A stretch of 64,000 nucleotides of DNA, taken from positions 36,288-100,287 of the forward strand of contig JAFTXY010000003.1 in the NCBI GenBank assembly GCA_017461425.1, written 5' to 3'. The notes under the pieces were generated by a model that saw only the letters and a program-made list of their open reading frames with translations, had not been told where the DNA came from and searched no databases. This document shows positions 17,160 to 25,903 of the stretch, piece after piece. Numbering within the stretch: the stretch's first letter is position 1; each line of letters begins with the position of its first letter. Source of the DNA: Candidatus Gastranaerophilales bacterium (GTDB lineage: Bacteria; Cyanobacteriota; Vampirovibrionia; Gastranaerophilales; Gastranaerophilaceae). The translations under genes and the position numbers were made by a program.

Positions 17160-17397
17160 GTGGTGATTGTTTTTTGCAATTTAATTTTTATTTTCAATAT
17201 AAACAAAAGGTATTTTAAGTTTATTTTGTCCTAAAAGAAATTCCATATAATCAAAAACAAATTTTTCCATTTAAAATTAATTATCATTCCAGAATAACAT
17301 TCTTTAATTGTTATAAAATCAACATTACTTTTTAAAAAATTAAATAAGAATTTTTTTGTTTTCTTTTGGTAACTTTAAAAACAAACAAAAATAAATC

Positions 17398-17978
17398 TTG
17401 TTTGTTACTTTCAAGAATTTCCTTTATATTTTCCAAGAAGAATTTGACAAACAAATTGATGAAGCTATACAAAAAGTTGTTATTGATGAAAAACTTTCAG
17501 GTTACATTAATACGCTTCTAGAAGAAAGTTATAAAGAAATGCAAATCGACACCAAAGAAAAGCAAGATTATTTTCTCGAAGAAATGAAAAAAGCAGAAAC
17601 TCGTAAAGATAAATTACTAGACATGTACATGGATGGTGATTTAAGCAAAGAAGTTTGGGTGCAAAAAAAGAATCTTGTGAAAAAGCCATAAATACATATA
17701 AAAGTCAGTTGGAAGTAATGAAATTAAACAATAATCAATTTATTAACGAGGGTGCAAACATTATTGAATGTTTAAGACAAGCATATAAAATGTACAAACA
17801 ACAAACAACAGCAGAAAAACGCAGATTATTAAATGTTATGTTTGAGAAAATGACAGTAAAAAACAGAATTATCAATTACACTTACAAAAAACCATTCTGT
17901 TATTTTGCTCAATGTAATACGTCTAATGCAGATGAAATAGTTGAGTTTATTAAGCAGAATATTATTTTAAATAATTAA
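17398..17978 (+). pseudogene. Remnant of a large serine recombinase, C-terminal part, frameshifted
   Basis: Two overlapping frames together read as the C-terminal region of large serine recombinases: a charged coiled coil (KAETRKDKLLDMYMDGDLSKE) and then TAEKRRLLNVMFEKM...KKPF, matching the usual 'EKR-LL--V--N-------PF' ending. The frame breaks in a run of seven A at 17663-17669. One extra A would restore it. The catalytic N-terminal domain and zinc ribbon are absent, so the fragment is truncated as well as frameshifted. It marks an old integration event close to the tRNA-Arg gene. Confidence 0.75.
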
Positions 17979-18058
17979 AAAAAAATTAAATTTTGAAGAC
18001 TTTTTATAAAAAAGTGATACCATAACCTTATTAAAATTTCCTAAAATTTGCAGGGGGT

Positions 18059-20041
18059 ATGATGAAACTTAACAAATTTAGAATTCAAAATTACAAATCT
18101 ATAGTAGATACAGGAATTTGCTATTTAAATCAAGATTTAACAATTATGGCAGGCATGAATGAATCAGGGAAATCTTCCATCTTGGAAGCTATTCGCGATT
18201 TTGATGTAAATAAAGCGATTGTTAATGACGCAATAAGAGTTAAGGAAGATACTGGAAAACCTTTAGTAACTTTATATTTTACGCTTAATGAAGATGACGT
18301 CGAGAATTTTTGTGCAGAATTAGACTTAGAAGAAAATGAAGACACTGCTGAATTAAAAAATTATTTAAAAAATAATGACATCGGTATAACTAAAGATATT
18401 GAAGGTGAATATAGTTTAGATGAAGAATTTACAGAATTTATATCAATTATTTTTCAAAAAAATTATAAAAATTTTTATACCTCTTGCTCATCACAGATAA
18501 AAAAATTAAAGAATTTTGAAGAACTAAAATCAATTGATTTTAGTAAAGTTAATGCTAAATCAAATTTAATTCAAGTTTCATTTCTTGTAACGGCAATAAA
18601 CAAAATTATTAAACCTACTAAAAAAGTAAATTCTGTTGATAGTACTGGAAAAACGATTGTTAAAGAGGTTTCTGTTGAATCTGGCATTGATGAAAACACT
18701 GTAACTTCAATTAATGAAATAATAACATCTATCAATGATACAAGAATTAAGACATTTAATCAGTTTTACTCACATAAATTTGTTGAGTCATTAATAGACA
18801 TTGTTAAAAGCTACTTGCCAAGAATTATGTTCTTTTCTTCATTTGATGATATTTTAAATTATGATGTTTTAATCCAAGATTTACAAGAAAAAGAAATAAA
18901 TGTAGAACTATGCAATATTGCAGGTATTGATATCGAAAAACTAAAAAAAATGATTGAAAATGAAGATTACCAAAGAGTTACAAATTATCTTGGTGATAAA
19001 TCTGCCAAAATTTCAGCATCTTTTAAATCGGAATGGTTACAAGATGAAATAACGATAGCTTTTACTACTAATAAAGAACTAATGCACTTCGGTATAAAAG
19101 AAGAAGGAGACACTGCAACTTATAGAGCAGAACAAAGAAGTAAAGGTTTTCAATGGTTTTTATCTTTTTATATAAAACTCAATGCCGAAAATAATAAAAA
19201 TACTAACATTATTCTAGTAGATGAACCTGGCTTGTATTTACATGCTAAAGCACAAGAAGATGTATTACATTTATTGGAAAAATTAAGCAAAGATGATAAG
19301 GATACTTCTGTTATCATTACAACACACTCACCTTATTTAATAGATATTGATAATCTTAATCGTATTTTATTAGTAGAAAAAGACGACATTAAAGGTACAC
19401 AAGTTGTAAAACCACATAAAGGTGCAACAAAAAATACTTTAACACCAATAATTACAAAAATGGGATTTGATATCGCTAAATCAAATTTTATCAGAGAAAA
19501 AAATGTTCTCTTAGAGGGTATCTCTGATTACTATTATTTACAAGCATTTAAGAAAATTTTAAGTTTTGAAGATTACCTTAAAAATGTTAGTTTTATTCCC
19601 GCAGTAGGAGCCTCTCAAGTCCCTCAATTAGCTTCTTTTTGTATTGGTTGGGGATTAAAATATGTAGCACTATTTGACCATGACGGAGAAGGTGAAAATA
19701 ACGCAAAAACAATTTTAGACAATTTAAAAGAACAAGCTTCAATTGCTTTTATTTGCGATGAAGATAAATGTGCTATTGAAGATTTGTTTACGACTGCTGA
19801 TTTCAATTCTCTGCTATTAAGTAAGATTGATAGCAAAAATGATGATACTAGTATTACAAATACAAAATATCTTAAAGAAAATAAAATTGATAAGGTTTTA
19901 TTAGCTAAGATGTTTTGTGATAATGCTAATAATTTAAAAATTAAAAATTTTGATAAAAGCACAGTAGATAAATTTAAAAAATTATTTAACAATATTTTTA
20001 AAACTTTAGATATAAAAATCAAAACAAATAAACAAGATTAG
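18059..20041 (+). CDS. OLD-family ATPase/TOPRIM endonuclease
   Basis: A 660-residue protein. The N-terminal ABC-type ATPase begins KFRIQNYKSI, with Walker A GMNESGKS at 32-39. The signature/Walker B region is near residue 385 (IILVDEPGLYLHA), followed by an H-loop in VIITTHSPYL. The C-terminal third is TOPRIM: LLEGISDYYYL near 483, with the catalytic Glu, and ALFDHDGEG near 536, with the D-x-D. OLD enzymes are DNA nucleases, several acting in phage defence (P2 Old, GajA). No UvrD-like GajB partner is adjacent, so it looks like a stand-alone (class 1) enzyme. GGGGG lies just upstream of two consecutive ATGs. It sits between a recombinase remnant and a tRNA-Arg duplication. Confidence 0.88.
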   Translation: MMKLNKFRIQNYKSIVDTGICYLNQDLTIMAGMNESGKSSILEAIRDFDVNKAIVNDAIRVKEDTGKPLVTLYFTLNEDDVENFCAELDLEENEDTAELKNYLKNNDIGITKDIEGEYSLDEEFTEFISIIFQKNYKNFYTSCSSQIKKLKNFEELKSIDFSKVNAKSNLIQVSFLVTAINKIIKPTKKVNSVDSTGKTIVKEVSVESGIDENTVTSINEIITSINDTRIKTFNQFYSHKFVESLIDIVKSYLPRIMFFSSFDDILNYDVLIQDLQEKEINVELCNIAGIDIEKLKKMIENEDYQRVTNYLGDKSAKISASFKSEWLQDEITIAFTTNKELMHFGIKEEGDTATYRAEQRSKGFQWFLSFYIKLNAENNKNTNIILVDEPGLYLHAKAQEDVLHLLEKLSKDDKDTSVIITTHSPYLIDIDNLNRILLVEKDDIKGTQVVKPHKGATKNTLTPIITKMGFDIAKSNFIREKNVLLEGISDYYYLQAFKKILSFEDYLKNVSFIPAVGASQVPQLASFCIGWGLKYVALFDHDGEGENNAKTILDNLKEQASIAFICDEDKCAIEDLFTTADFNSLLLSKIDSKNDDTSITNTKYLKENKIDKVLLAKMFCDNANNLKIKNFDKSTVDKFKKLFNNIFKTLDIKIKTNKQD

Positions 20042-20044
20042 TAG

Positions 20045-20086
20045 AACACTTTAAAAGCCACTTATATAGTGGCTTTTAGTGTTTTT
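20045..20086 (+). terminator. Terminator of OLD gene
   Basis: AAAAGCCAC and GTGGCTTTT form the hairpin, with ACACT/AGTGT extending the stem, then a T-run, just after the stop codon. Confidence 0.75.
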
Positions 20087-20152
20087 AATAGTAATTATAC
20101 AAAACTACAGAATTTTCTTTAATCGAACACGCAAAAACGTTGTAAATACAAG

Positions 20153-20179
20153 AAAAGAGCCACTCAGGTGGCTCTTTTT
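20153..20179. terminator. Terminator hairpin next to the partial tRNA copy
   Basis: GAGCCAC/GTGGCTC with a 4-base loop, flanked by A and T runs, so usable on either strand. Read on the minus strand it follows the duplicated tRNA-Arg 3' end, just as the hairpin at 20302 follows the intact tRNA. Confidence 0.7.
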
Positions 20180-20188
20180 ATTTAAAAA

Positions 20189-20209
20189 TACCCTGGATGC
20201 GATTCGAAC
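20189..20209 (-). repeat. Partial copy of tRNA-Arg 3' end (attachment-site-like)
   Basis: A 21-base perfect repeat of the intact tRNA-Arg gene from the T-loop to the discriminator base (intact copy at 20338-20358). Bases before it do not fold as a tRNA, so only the 3' end is duplicated. This is the form left by integration into a tRNA gene. Confidence 0.75.
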
Positions 20210-20301
20210 AGGGACCCCATTTTAAAATAATCTACCAAAACCGCAATATGCTTGCAGTAATGGGGGATGCTGAGAAGAGTCATCTTGGTGGACTTAAACG
20301 C

Positions 20302-20332
20302 AAAAAAGACCCGCTTAATGTGGGTCTTTTTT
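20302..20332. terminator. Terminator downstream of tRNA-Arg
   Basis: AAAAAAGACCC and GGGTCTTTTTT form a hairpin, extended by GACTTA/TAAGTC. It lies 6 bases beyond the 3' end of tRNA-Arg on the minus strand. Confidence 0.8.
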
Positions 20333-20337
20333 AAGTC

Positions 20338-20411
20338 TACCCTGGATGCGATTCGAACGCATGACCTACTGCTTAGAAGGCAGTTGCTCTATCCAGCTGA
20401 GCTACCAGGGC
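20338..20411 (-). tRNA. tRNA-Arg (TCT)
   Basis: Reverse-strand cloverleaf: acceptor GCCCTGG with CCAGGGT (a G-U first pair), D-arm GCTC..GAGC, anticodon stem ACTGC/GCAGT around the loop CTTCTAA (anticodon TCT), T-arm ATGCG-TTCGAAT-CGCAT. CCA is not encoded. Its 3' end is duplicated at 20189-20209. Confidence 0.95.
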
Positions 20412-20465
20412 ATATCTATGCTGTATCAATATAATAACAAATAAAATAAACCTTGCAAGTATTTT

Positions 20466-22172
20466 TTAAAATATTGGTATATCAATCTTAAAAATTGTTT
20501 TGAAATCAGGCTCGTTATCTAATTTTCCACTTTCAAAATCAATTTTTCCTCTATGTTTTTCAATAATTTTAGTACAAATCGCAAGCCCTAAACCCGTGCC
20601 TTGCCCTTTTTTCTTTGTTGTATAACCTGCTTGAAAAACTTTTTCATAATCTTCTAAAGCAATACCTTTACCATTATCAAAAATGCTTACACGCAAATAA
20701 TCATCAACAATTTCAGTTTTAAGCTTTATTTTTCCAATATAATTAGAATCCTTTGCTTTAATATCCTCAATAGAATGAACTGCATTCATCAAGATATTTA
20801 AGAAAACTTGATTTAACATATTCGGATAACAATTTATTAAAGATAATTCTGAATAATCTTTAATAATTTCAAACCCATTTTTAATTTTATGATGTATCAA
20901 ATCTAAAGTTAAATCTAATTCTTGATTAATATTTGCTTCTTGTTGAGTTGTTTCATCTAATCTAACAAAACGTTTCAAAGATTGAACAATTGTAGTAATT
21001 CGCTTAATTGCTTCTTTATCGATATTATTAATCTCTTTAAGCATATCAAGAGCATTTTCGCTATATTTAGAAAAAACTTTTTCCATCATTTCATTATTCG
21101 CATTGATTGCACCCAAAGGAGTATTAATCTCATGTGCAACAGAAGCAACTAATTGACCTAAGGAAGCCATTTTTTCTGAATTTATCAATTGTAATTGCGT
21201 TTCTTTTAATTCTTTAATAGCGTTTTCTAACTCTTCTTTCTTTTGAGAAATTTGATGAAATAAACTTGCTTGCATTAATGAAGAAGAAACAACCATAGAA
21301 ATACCAACCAAAAGTTCTCTCTCTAATGCACCAATCTCTTTTTTGGGAGTAAAAATAACCGCAATGCCATATAATTGTTCGTTTTTCAATATAGGCATAA
21401 TGATTCTTGTTGTAGAATTCAACAAAGGAATAGAAGCGCCTTCATGTTCTTTTAAACAAGCTTGGATAGAATTTTCACCCGCATGCAATTCATCAATTAG
21501 AGTTTTTGAATAAATAACTTTTTCATTAATTTGAGGCGCATAAACTTCAGGATATGTATATTTAATAACAAATCCATCTTTATCAAACTCTGCAAAATAA
21601 CTTTTACTTGCGCCAAAAACGATGCTCAATTCTTTTAAAGACTTTTCAATTAACGTTTTAATATCAAGCTCATTTTTAATACTTATAGAAATTCTATTCA
21701 AAAGAGCCATTTTAACTGCTTGATTTTGCGCTTTTGAATTTGTTGAAGCAAATTCTATATTTTGAATTCTTAAACGCTCATTTTCTTCTTTTAATCTTTC
21801 TGTTTGAAGTTCGTTCGTAATATCGTAAAAATAAACAATCCTATATCTTTTTTTCACGCTAAAAGCTTTTATCATAAAATGATAAAATTTATCTTCTTCT
21901 TTTTGATAAGTTGCAAATGTTGTAAAATTATAATCTTTATTAATTGCACTTGTGATTGGATTATATGTTCTCAAATCTTCAGATTTTAAAAAACACATCT
22001 GATATGAAAATTTGTAACTAAGCTTGTTTAAACAATCACAACCCTGAACATTATTAAAATCGGCAAAAATCTTTTTAAAAGAAAGATTATGATACAACAC
22101 ATCCATCTTTTTATCATAAATAATGATTGGCTCTTCAAGATTATGATAAAAATTTATAAGCGCATTACTCAT
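20466..22172 (-). CDS. PAS-GAF sensor histidine kinase
   Basis: A 568-residue soluble kinase. Residues about 5-120 look like a PAS domain (LEEPIIIYDKKMDVLYHN). A coiled coil is followed by a GAF-like domain (about 165-310). The HisKA H-box is SVAHEINTP with H347. The ATPase domain has all boxes: NILMNAVHSI (N), DNGKGI (G1), QAGYTTKK (F) and GTGLGLAI (G2). It belongs to the ZraS/NtrB-like group of cytoplasmic kinases. No response regulator is adjacent. It follows the coiled-coil protein gene at 22185 by 12 bases, so the two are likely co-transcribed. Confidence 0.92.
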   Translation of the reverse strand: MSNALINFYHNLEEPIIIYDKKMDVLYHNLSFKKIFADFNNVQGCDCLNKLSYKFSYQMCFLKSEDLRTYNPITSAINKDYNFTTFATYQKEEDKFYHFMIKAFSVKKRYRIVYFYDITNELQTERLKEENERLRIQNIEFASTNSKAQNQAVKMALLNRISISIKNELDIKTLIEKSLKELSIVFGASKSYFAEFDKDGFVIKYTYPEVYAPQINEKVIYSKTLIDELHAGENSIQACLKEHEGASIPLLNSTTRIIMPILKNEQLYGIAVIFTPKKEIGALERELLVGISMVVSSSLMQASLFHQISQKKEELENAIKELKETQLQLINSEKMASLGQLVASVAHEINTPLGAINANNEMMEKVFSKYSENALDMLKEINNIDKEAIKRITTIVQSLKRFVRLDETTQQEANINQELDLTLDLIHHKIKNGFEIIKDYSELSLINCYPNMLNQVFLNILMNAVHSIEDIKAKDSNYIGKIKLKTEIVDDYLRVSIFDNGKGIALEDYEKVFQAGYTTKKKGQGTGLGLAICTKIIEKHRGKIDFESGKLDNEPDFKTIFKIDIPIF

Positions 22173-22184
22173 AATAATTTAAAA

Positions 22185-22820
22185 TTAAAGTTCTTCTGTT
22201 TCTTTTTTTGAATATAGACCAAATGCCAATGGAGTAAAAGAAGCCATTTCTTTTTTAAGAATGAACACTTGTTTATTTAATGTATTGACTTGTTGTCTTA
22301 AATTTTCATTTTCAGTTTTAGCACGAATTAATTCAACAATGATCTCATCAAAACCATCCATTTTTTCGCTTAAAACTTCACTAATTCGGTTTACTAAATT
22401 ATTTTCTAAATTAGTAATTTGATTTTGCAATTGCACTGTTGCAGCTGCTGCCGTAGGAATAGGTGATAACATTTCATTTTTAATTCTATTTTTAGCTTTA
22501 GTTAAAAAATTAACTTTCTTTTCAGCACTATCCATTACAACAGGGGTTTCTTCTTGTTGTGCTTTTTCAATTTTTACTTCAACATTTTGTTTAATTTCTT
22601 GACTTTGAGAGTATAATTCTTTCATTTTTTTAAGCATATTTACGTCTTCTTTTGTAAAATATGCATTTCCTATTGAATCTGTTTTCGGTTTCAAACATGC
22701 TTTTTTGCAAAGAGTTACAACTTCTTCGATATCGCTATTTAAAATAATCTCTAGTTCTTCTACGTTAATTTTTTCTTCTGTTTGCAGCTTCTTTACTGTA
22801 TTAAATAACGATTCTTGCAC
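22185..22820 (-). CDS. MerR-like N-terminal HTH with coiled coil
   Basis: A 211-residue protein. Residues about 15-65 resemble a MerR-type winged helix (VEELEIILNSDIEEVVTLC and GNAYFTKEDVNMLKKM). The middle is charged, and residues about 125-195 form a coiled coil (LQNQITNLENNLVNRISE, LRQQVNTLNKQVFILKK). It may be a DNA-binding or scaffolding protein. It leads an operon with the PAS-GAF kinase. Confidence 0.6.
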   Translation of the reverse strand: MQESLFNTVKKLQTEEKINVEELEIILNSDIEEVVTLCKKACLKPKTDSIGNAYFTKEDVNMLKKMKELYSQSQEIKQNVEVKIEKAQQEETPVVMDSAEKKVNFLTKAKNRIKNEMLSPIPTAAAATVQLQNQITNLENNLVNRISEVLSEKMDGFDEIIVELIRAKTENENLRQQVNTLNKQVFILKKEMASFTPLAFGLYSKKETEEL

Positions 22821-22930
22821 GAATCTCTCCCCTATAAATTTAATATATACTCTCTTAAAATATTATAAATTATAATTTCTGAAAGGTAAAATATGTTTCA
22901 AAAATGTTATAAAATTTAATATATAAATTA

Positions 22931-22953
22931 AAAAGCGGGCTTAACCCGCTTTT
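22931..22953 (-). terminator. Terminator of parvulin gene
   Basis: AGCGGG and CCCGCT pair around a 5-base loop with flanking A and T runs, just after the stop codon at 22955. Confidence 0.75.
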
Positions 22954-22954
22954 A

Positions 22955-23326
22955 TTATTGTTTATCGATAACTTTAATTAAATGCCATCCGAATTGTGTT
23001 TGAACAGGCTCTGTAACTTTTCCTGCTTCACCATCAAATGATGCAACTTCAAATTCTTTTACCATCATTCCTCTGCCAAAATATCCTAAATCTCCACCTT
23101 GCATTCCTGATGGGCATTTAGAAAATTGTTTTGCAGCTTCTTCAAAAGAAATTTCATTTTTTTCAATTTTTTGTTTCAAGCTATCAGCTTCTTGTTTAGA
23201 TGCAACTAAAATATGTGCTGCTCTAACTTGATTAAATTCATTACTCATTTTTGCTCCTAACTTTGCTGTTGTAGTAAAAATCATACCTATCATTAAAACT
23301 AAAATTAATAAATATTTTTTTAACAT
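22955..23326 (-). CDS. Exported parvulin-type peptidyl-prolyl isomerase
   Basis: A 123-residue protein: an N-terminal hydrophobic signal or anchor (LLILVLMIGMIFTTTA) and a single rotamase domain. Diagnostic segments are RAAHILVASKQEA, FEEAAKQFSKCPSG, GGDLGYFGRGMM and FGWHLIKV. These include the two active-site histidines (AHI and WHL). It should help fold exported proteins at the outer face of the membrane. It stands alone with its own terminator. Confidence 0.93.
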   Translation of the reverse strand: MLKKYLLILVLMIGMIFTTTAKLGAKMSNEFNQVRAAHILVASKQEADSLKQKIEKNEISFEEAAKQFSKCPSGMQGGDLGYFGRGMMVKEFEVASFDGEAGKVTEPVQTQFGWHLIKVIDKQ

Positions 23327-23342
23327 ATTTTCTCCTCAATAC

Positions 23343-23373
23343 TTGATAATATTATCATAAAATATGTTATAAT
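23343..23373 (+). promoter_or_regulatory. Sigma-70-type promoter for the 6S-like RNA
   Basis: A TTGATA box and a perfect TATAAT box are separated by 19 bases, a slightly long spacer. Transcription would start at about 23380, exactly at the foot of the long stem of the RNA. Confidence 0.55.
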
Positions 23374-23379
23374 GTAATT

Positions 23380-23560
23380 AGCCGCGCGTGAGTTTGCAAT
23401 TTTGTTCCTACATTTAATCTAAAAGGGAGAGAAAGCTCAGTTGCGTTAGCCGGTGTGATGAAGTATACCTACAAGAAATTGTTTAAAGGAAATGGATGCA
23501 CCCTGGCACTCACCCACCTGTCCATTCGGCAGGAAACAAAATTGCTTGCGCGCTGGCTTT
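23380..23560 (+). ncRNA. ssrS: Structured RNA, probable 6S RNA
   Basis: About 181 bases that fold into one long rod. The ends pair (AGCCGCGCG with CGCGCTGGCT, then GCAATTTTGTTCC with GGAAACAAAATTGC). A small hairpin CCTG..CAGG lies on the 3' strand of the central region, and an inner stem pairs GCCGGTGT with GCACCCTGGC. Size, closing stem, bubble with a 3'-side hairpin, strong promoter and lack of reading frame all fit 6S RNA, which binds sigma-70 RNA polymerase. The identification rests on shape, not on a sequence match, so another housekeeping RNA is possible. Confidence 0.6.
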
Positions 23561-23618
23561 TATCAAACAAAACCAGTATTTTTCTTTACTTTGAATAAAA
23601 AAATATTAAAATATAGAT

Positions 23619-24215
23619 ATGAAAAAACTTTTTTTATTTAGCTTTGTTTTTATGTCTTTTTTGTTTGCAAAAGCAGAAATGCTTGATGTTGACTATAATT
23701 TTATCGACACAGCTTTTGATGGAATACAACCTGTTACAAACAAACAATTTGAAGACACAATCAATAGAATGACTCCACAACCCGTTGATAACACATTTGG
23801 CGGAAAATTAAAAGCATTTTTATTTGGTCGAAAATATGGGGTTGAACCGCAACCAAAAGGTCAAGATAAAGAAATAGATATTGGCGGAGAAACAAAAGCG
23901 ATCCAGGATATAAAAAATGGAGTTTATTATATTACCTTGCTAGCTTCTGTTATAGGAGTTGATGGCAATGTAATTCCATTAGGAAATTATAAAATTCAAG
24001 AAAAATTAATAAATAATAGACCTATGTTGGTTTTTTATCAAGGTCACAAAGAATATGGAATGTTAAAATTACAAAAATTTGAAGACAATCTTAAAAAAGA
24101 GAACGATTTAACATATTCAAGAGTTGATATTTTAAATAATGAAACCTTAAGAATAGTTTATGCAACAATATCTGACACGCAATGCGCTATTGCTAAAGTA
24201 TATTTGCAAAACTAA
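23619..24215 (+). CDS. Exported protein of unknown function
   Basis: A 198-residue protein with a clear signal peptide (KKLFLFSFVFMSFLFAKA). The mature part is acidic/mixed and probably beta-rich towards the C-terminus (GVYYITLLASVIGVDG, GNYKIQEKL, RPMLVFYQGHKEYGML). There is no recognisable family. It follows the 6S-like RNA and precedes ssb by about 45 bases, so read-through is possible. Confidence 0.7.
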   Translation: MKKLFLFSFVFMSFLFAKAEMLDVDYNFIDTAFDGIQPVTNKQFEDTINRMTPQPVDNTFGGKLKAFLFGRKYGVEPQPKGQDKEIDIGGETKAIQDIKNGVYYITLLASVIGVDGNVIPLGNYKIQEKLINNRPMLVFYQGHKEYGMLKLQKFEDNLKKENDLTYSRVDILNNETLRIVYATISDTQCAIAKVYLQN

Positions 24216-24260
24216 ATTTTGCATAATATAATTTACATAAAGCTAATGGGAAGGTATTTT

Positions 24261-24599
24261 ATGAATAGTGCAATCTTAGTAGGACGTGTTGGACAAGATC
24301 CTGAAATCAAATATTTTGAAAGCGGAAAAAGCAAAACAACTTTTTCAATCGCTGTTGATAGATGGAACGCAAAAACAAAACAAAGAGAGGCTGATTGGTT
24401 TAATATCCAATTATGGGACAAAAAAGCAGAATCAGCTGCAGAATGGGTTAAAAAAGGTTCTATGGTTGCTATAGAAGGCAAAATTATGGTTTCTAAATGG
24501 CAATCTCCGGACGGCGAAATGGTCGAAAGATACCTTATCAATGCAACAGATTATAGCTTTGTTGGAAGTAAGAAAGATTCACAAACAGCAAGTGTATAA
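24261..24599 (+). CDS. ssb: Single-stranded DNA-binding protein
   Basis: The start is at MNSAILVGRVGQDPE, preceded by GGGAAGG. The longer frame upstream has no support. The 112-residue OB-fold has the SSB hallmarks: GRVGQDPEIKYF, TFSIAVDRW, ADWFNIQLWDKKAE, YVKKGSMVAIEGKI-like spacing and YLINATDYSFV. It ends DSQTASV, lacking the acidic D-D-x-I-P-F tip by which most SSBs recruit partner proteins, so this may be a specialised or secondary SSB. It is tightly linked to the sugar-acid kinase gene (2-base gap). Confidence 0.92.
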   Translation: MNSAILVGRVGQDPEIKYFESGKSKTTFSIAVDRWNAKTKQREADWFNIQLWDKKAESAAEWVKKGSMVAIEGKIMVSKWQSPDGEMVERYLINATDYSFVGSKKDSQTASV

Positions 24600-24601
24600 C
24601 T

Positions 24602-25903
24602 ATGGCTTTAATTGATTCAACAATCATAATTGCCGATGACCTTACAGGAGCTAATGATACAGCTTTACAATTTTTCAAAAAAGGTTCAAGCGCAAAAATA
24701 ATAATTGACTGTAATCAAGATTTTTCTGAATTAGAAAATGCTGATGTATGGTCAATTTCGACTGAAAGTAGAAATATTGACAAAGAAACTGCTGTTGATA
24801 GAGTACTAAAAGTTTGTGAAATTTTAAAAGAAAATTTAGGAACAGAAACATTTTATAAAAAAATTGATTCAACTTTAAGAGGAAATACAGGGCTTGAAAT
24901 AATTGCAATGCTAGAAGCCACTAAAAAAGATGCTGCAATTGTTGTCCCTGCATATATTGAAGAAGGAAGAACAACAATTGGCGCATACCAACTTTTGAAT
25001 GGTTTACCAATTGAAAGAACACAATGCGCACTAGATCCTAAAGCCCCAATTTATGATTCATTTATTCCTGATATTTTAAAAAAAGATTTAAATTCTCAAT
25101 TGCACGATATTATTGATTCTATTGGTTTAAATATCATTGCAAAAGGCGCTGGTCCTATTACTTTAAAATTAAACGAATTAATTCAAAAAGGCAAAAAAAT
25201 AATTGTAATGGACGCTATGTCTAACACAGATTTAGAACAAATTACTCTTGCTATGGACAAAAGCAGTTATGATATCTTGCCTTGCGGAAGTGCAGGATTA
25301 GCTAACGCAATAAATAAAACTAACGAAATCCAAGAGAAAAAACATATTGAACATCTTCCAAAAACAGCTAGACTTGTAATTTCAGGTTCTGCTACACAAT
25401 TAACCCATAATCAAATTGAAAAATTAAAAGAAGAAAAGAAAGATGCCTTTTTTGTTGATTTAACAATAAAAGACATAATAGAAGAAATTAAAGAAGAATT
25501 AATTGAAGAAATTTGCGAAAAATTATCTCAAGGAATTGATGTTATTATACATTCATCAAACATCAACAAAGAAATTTTAGATGATGAATTATCTTCTCAA
25601 TTAATTGATGCTGGCATCACAAAAGACGAATTTCCTAGCAAAATAACAGATTTTCTATCAGATTTAACATATGAAATCAATACAAAAGCTGACTTTATTT
25701 TAATAATGGTTGGCGGAGAAACATCATATAAATGTGCTTTAAAAATTAATTCTTCGTATTTAGAAATCTTGGACGCAATTATGCCCGCAATTCCATTATG
25801 TATCGATATGCATGGAAAAATTATAGTTACAAAATCTGGCAATTTTGGTCTAAATTCTACCCTTGTTGATATTTTAAATTATTTTGATAAGTTAAAACAA
25901 TGA
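24602..25903 (+). CDS. Four-carbon acid sugar kinase family protein (DUF1537)
   Basis: A 433-residue protein with the N-terminal motif ADDLTGANDTA, the YKKIDSTLRGN segment, PCGSAGLA and the C-terminal nucleotide-binding region (MVGGETSYKCAL). These mark the OtnK/DtnK kinase family, which phosphorylates D-threonate, D-erythronate or related acids. The next gene is a PdxA homologue overlapping by 4 bases. The known pair DtnK + PdxA2 converts such acids via their 4-phosphates to a three-carbon phosphate. The exact substrate is inference. Confidence 0.9.
   Translation: MALIDSTIIIADDLTGANDTALQFFKKGSSAKIIIDCNQDFSELENADVWSISTESRNIDKETAVDRVLKVCEILKENLGTETFYKKIDSTLRGNTGLEIIAMLEATKKDAAIVVPAYIEEGRTTIGAYQLLNGLPIERTQCALDPKAPIYDSFIPDILKKDLNSQLHDIIDSIGLNIIAKGAGPITLKLNELIQKGKKIIVMDAMSNTDLEQITLAMDKSSYDILPCGSAGLANAINKTNEIQEKKHIEHLPKTARLVISGSATQLTHNQIEKLKEEKKDAFFVDLTIKDIIEEIKEELIEEICEKLSQGIDVIIHSSNINKEILDDELSSQLIDAGITKDEFPSKITDFLSDLTYEINTKADFILIMVGGETSYKCALKINSSYLEILDAIMPAIPLCIDMHGKIIVTKSGNFGLNSTLVDILNYFDKLKQ

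Noticed and set aside
17171..17340. Short broken minus-strand frames between the 40-bp repeat and the recombinase remnant
   Set aside because: They may be decayed coding sequence, but the pieces are under 35 residues, in different frames, and match nothing I recognise.
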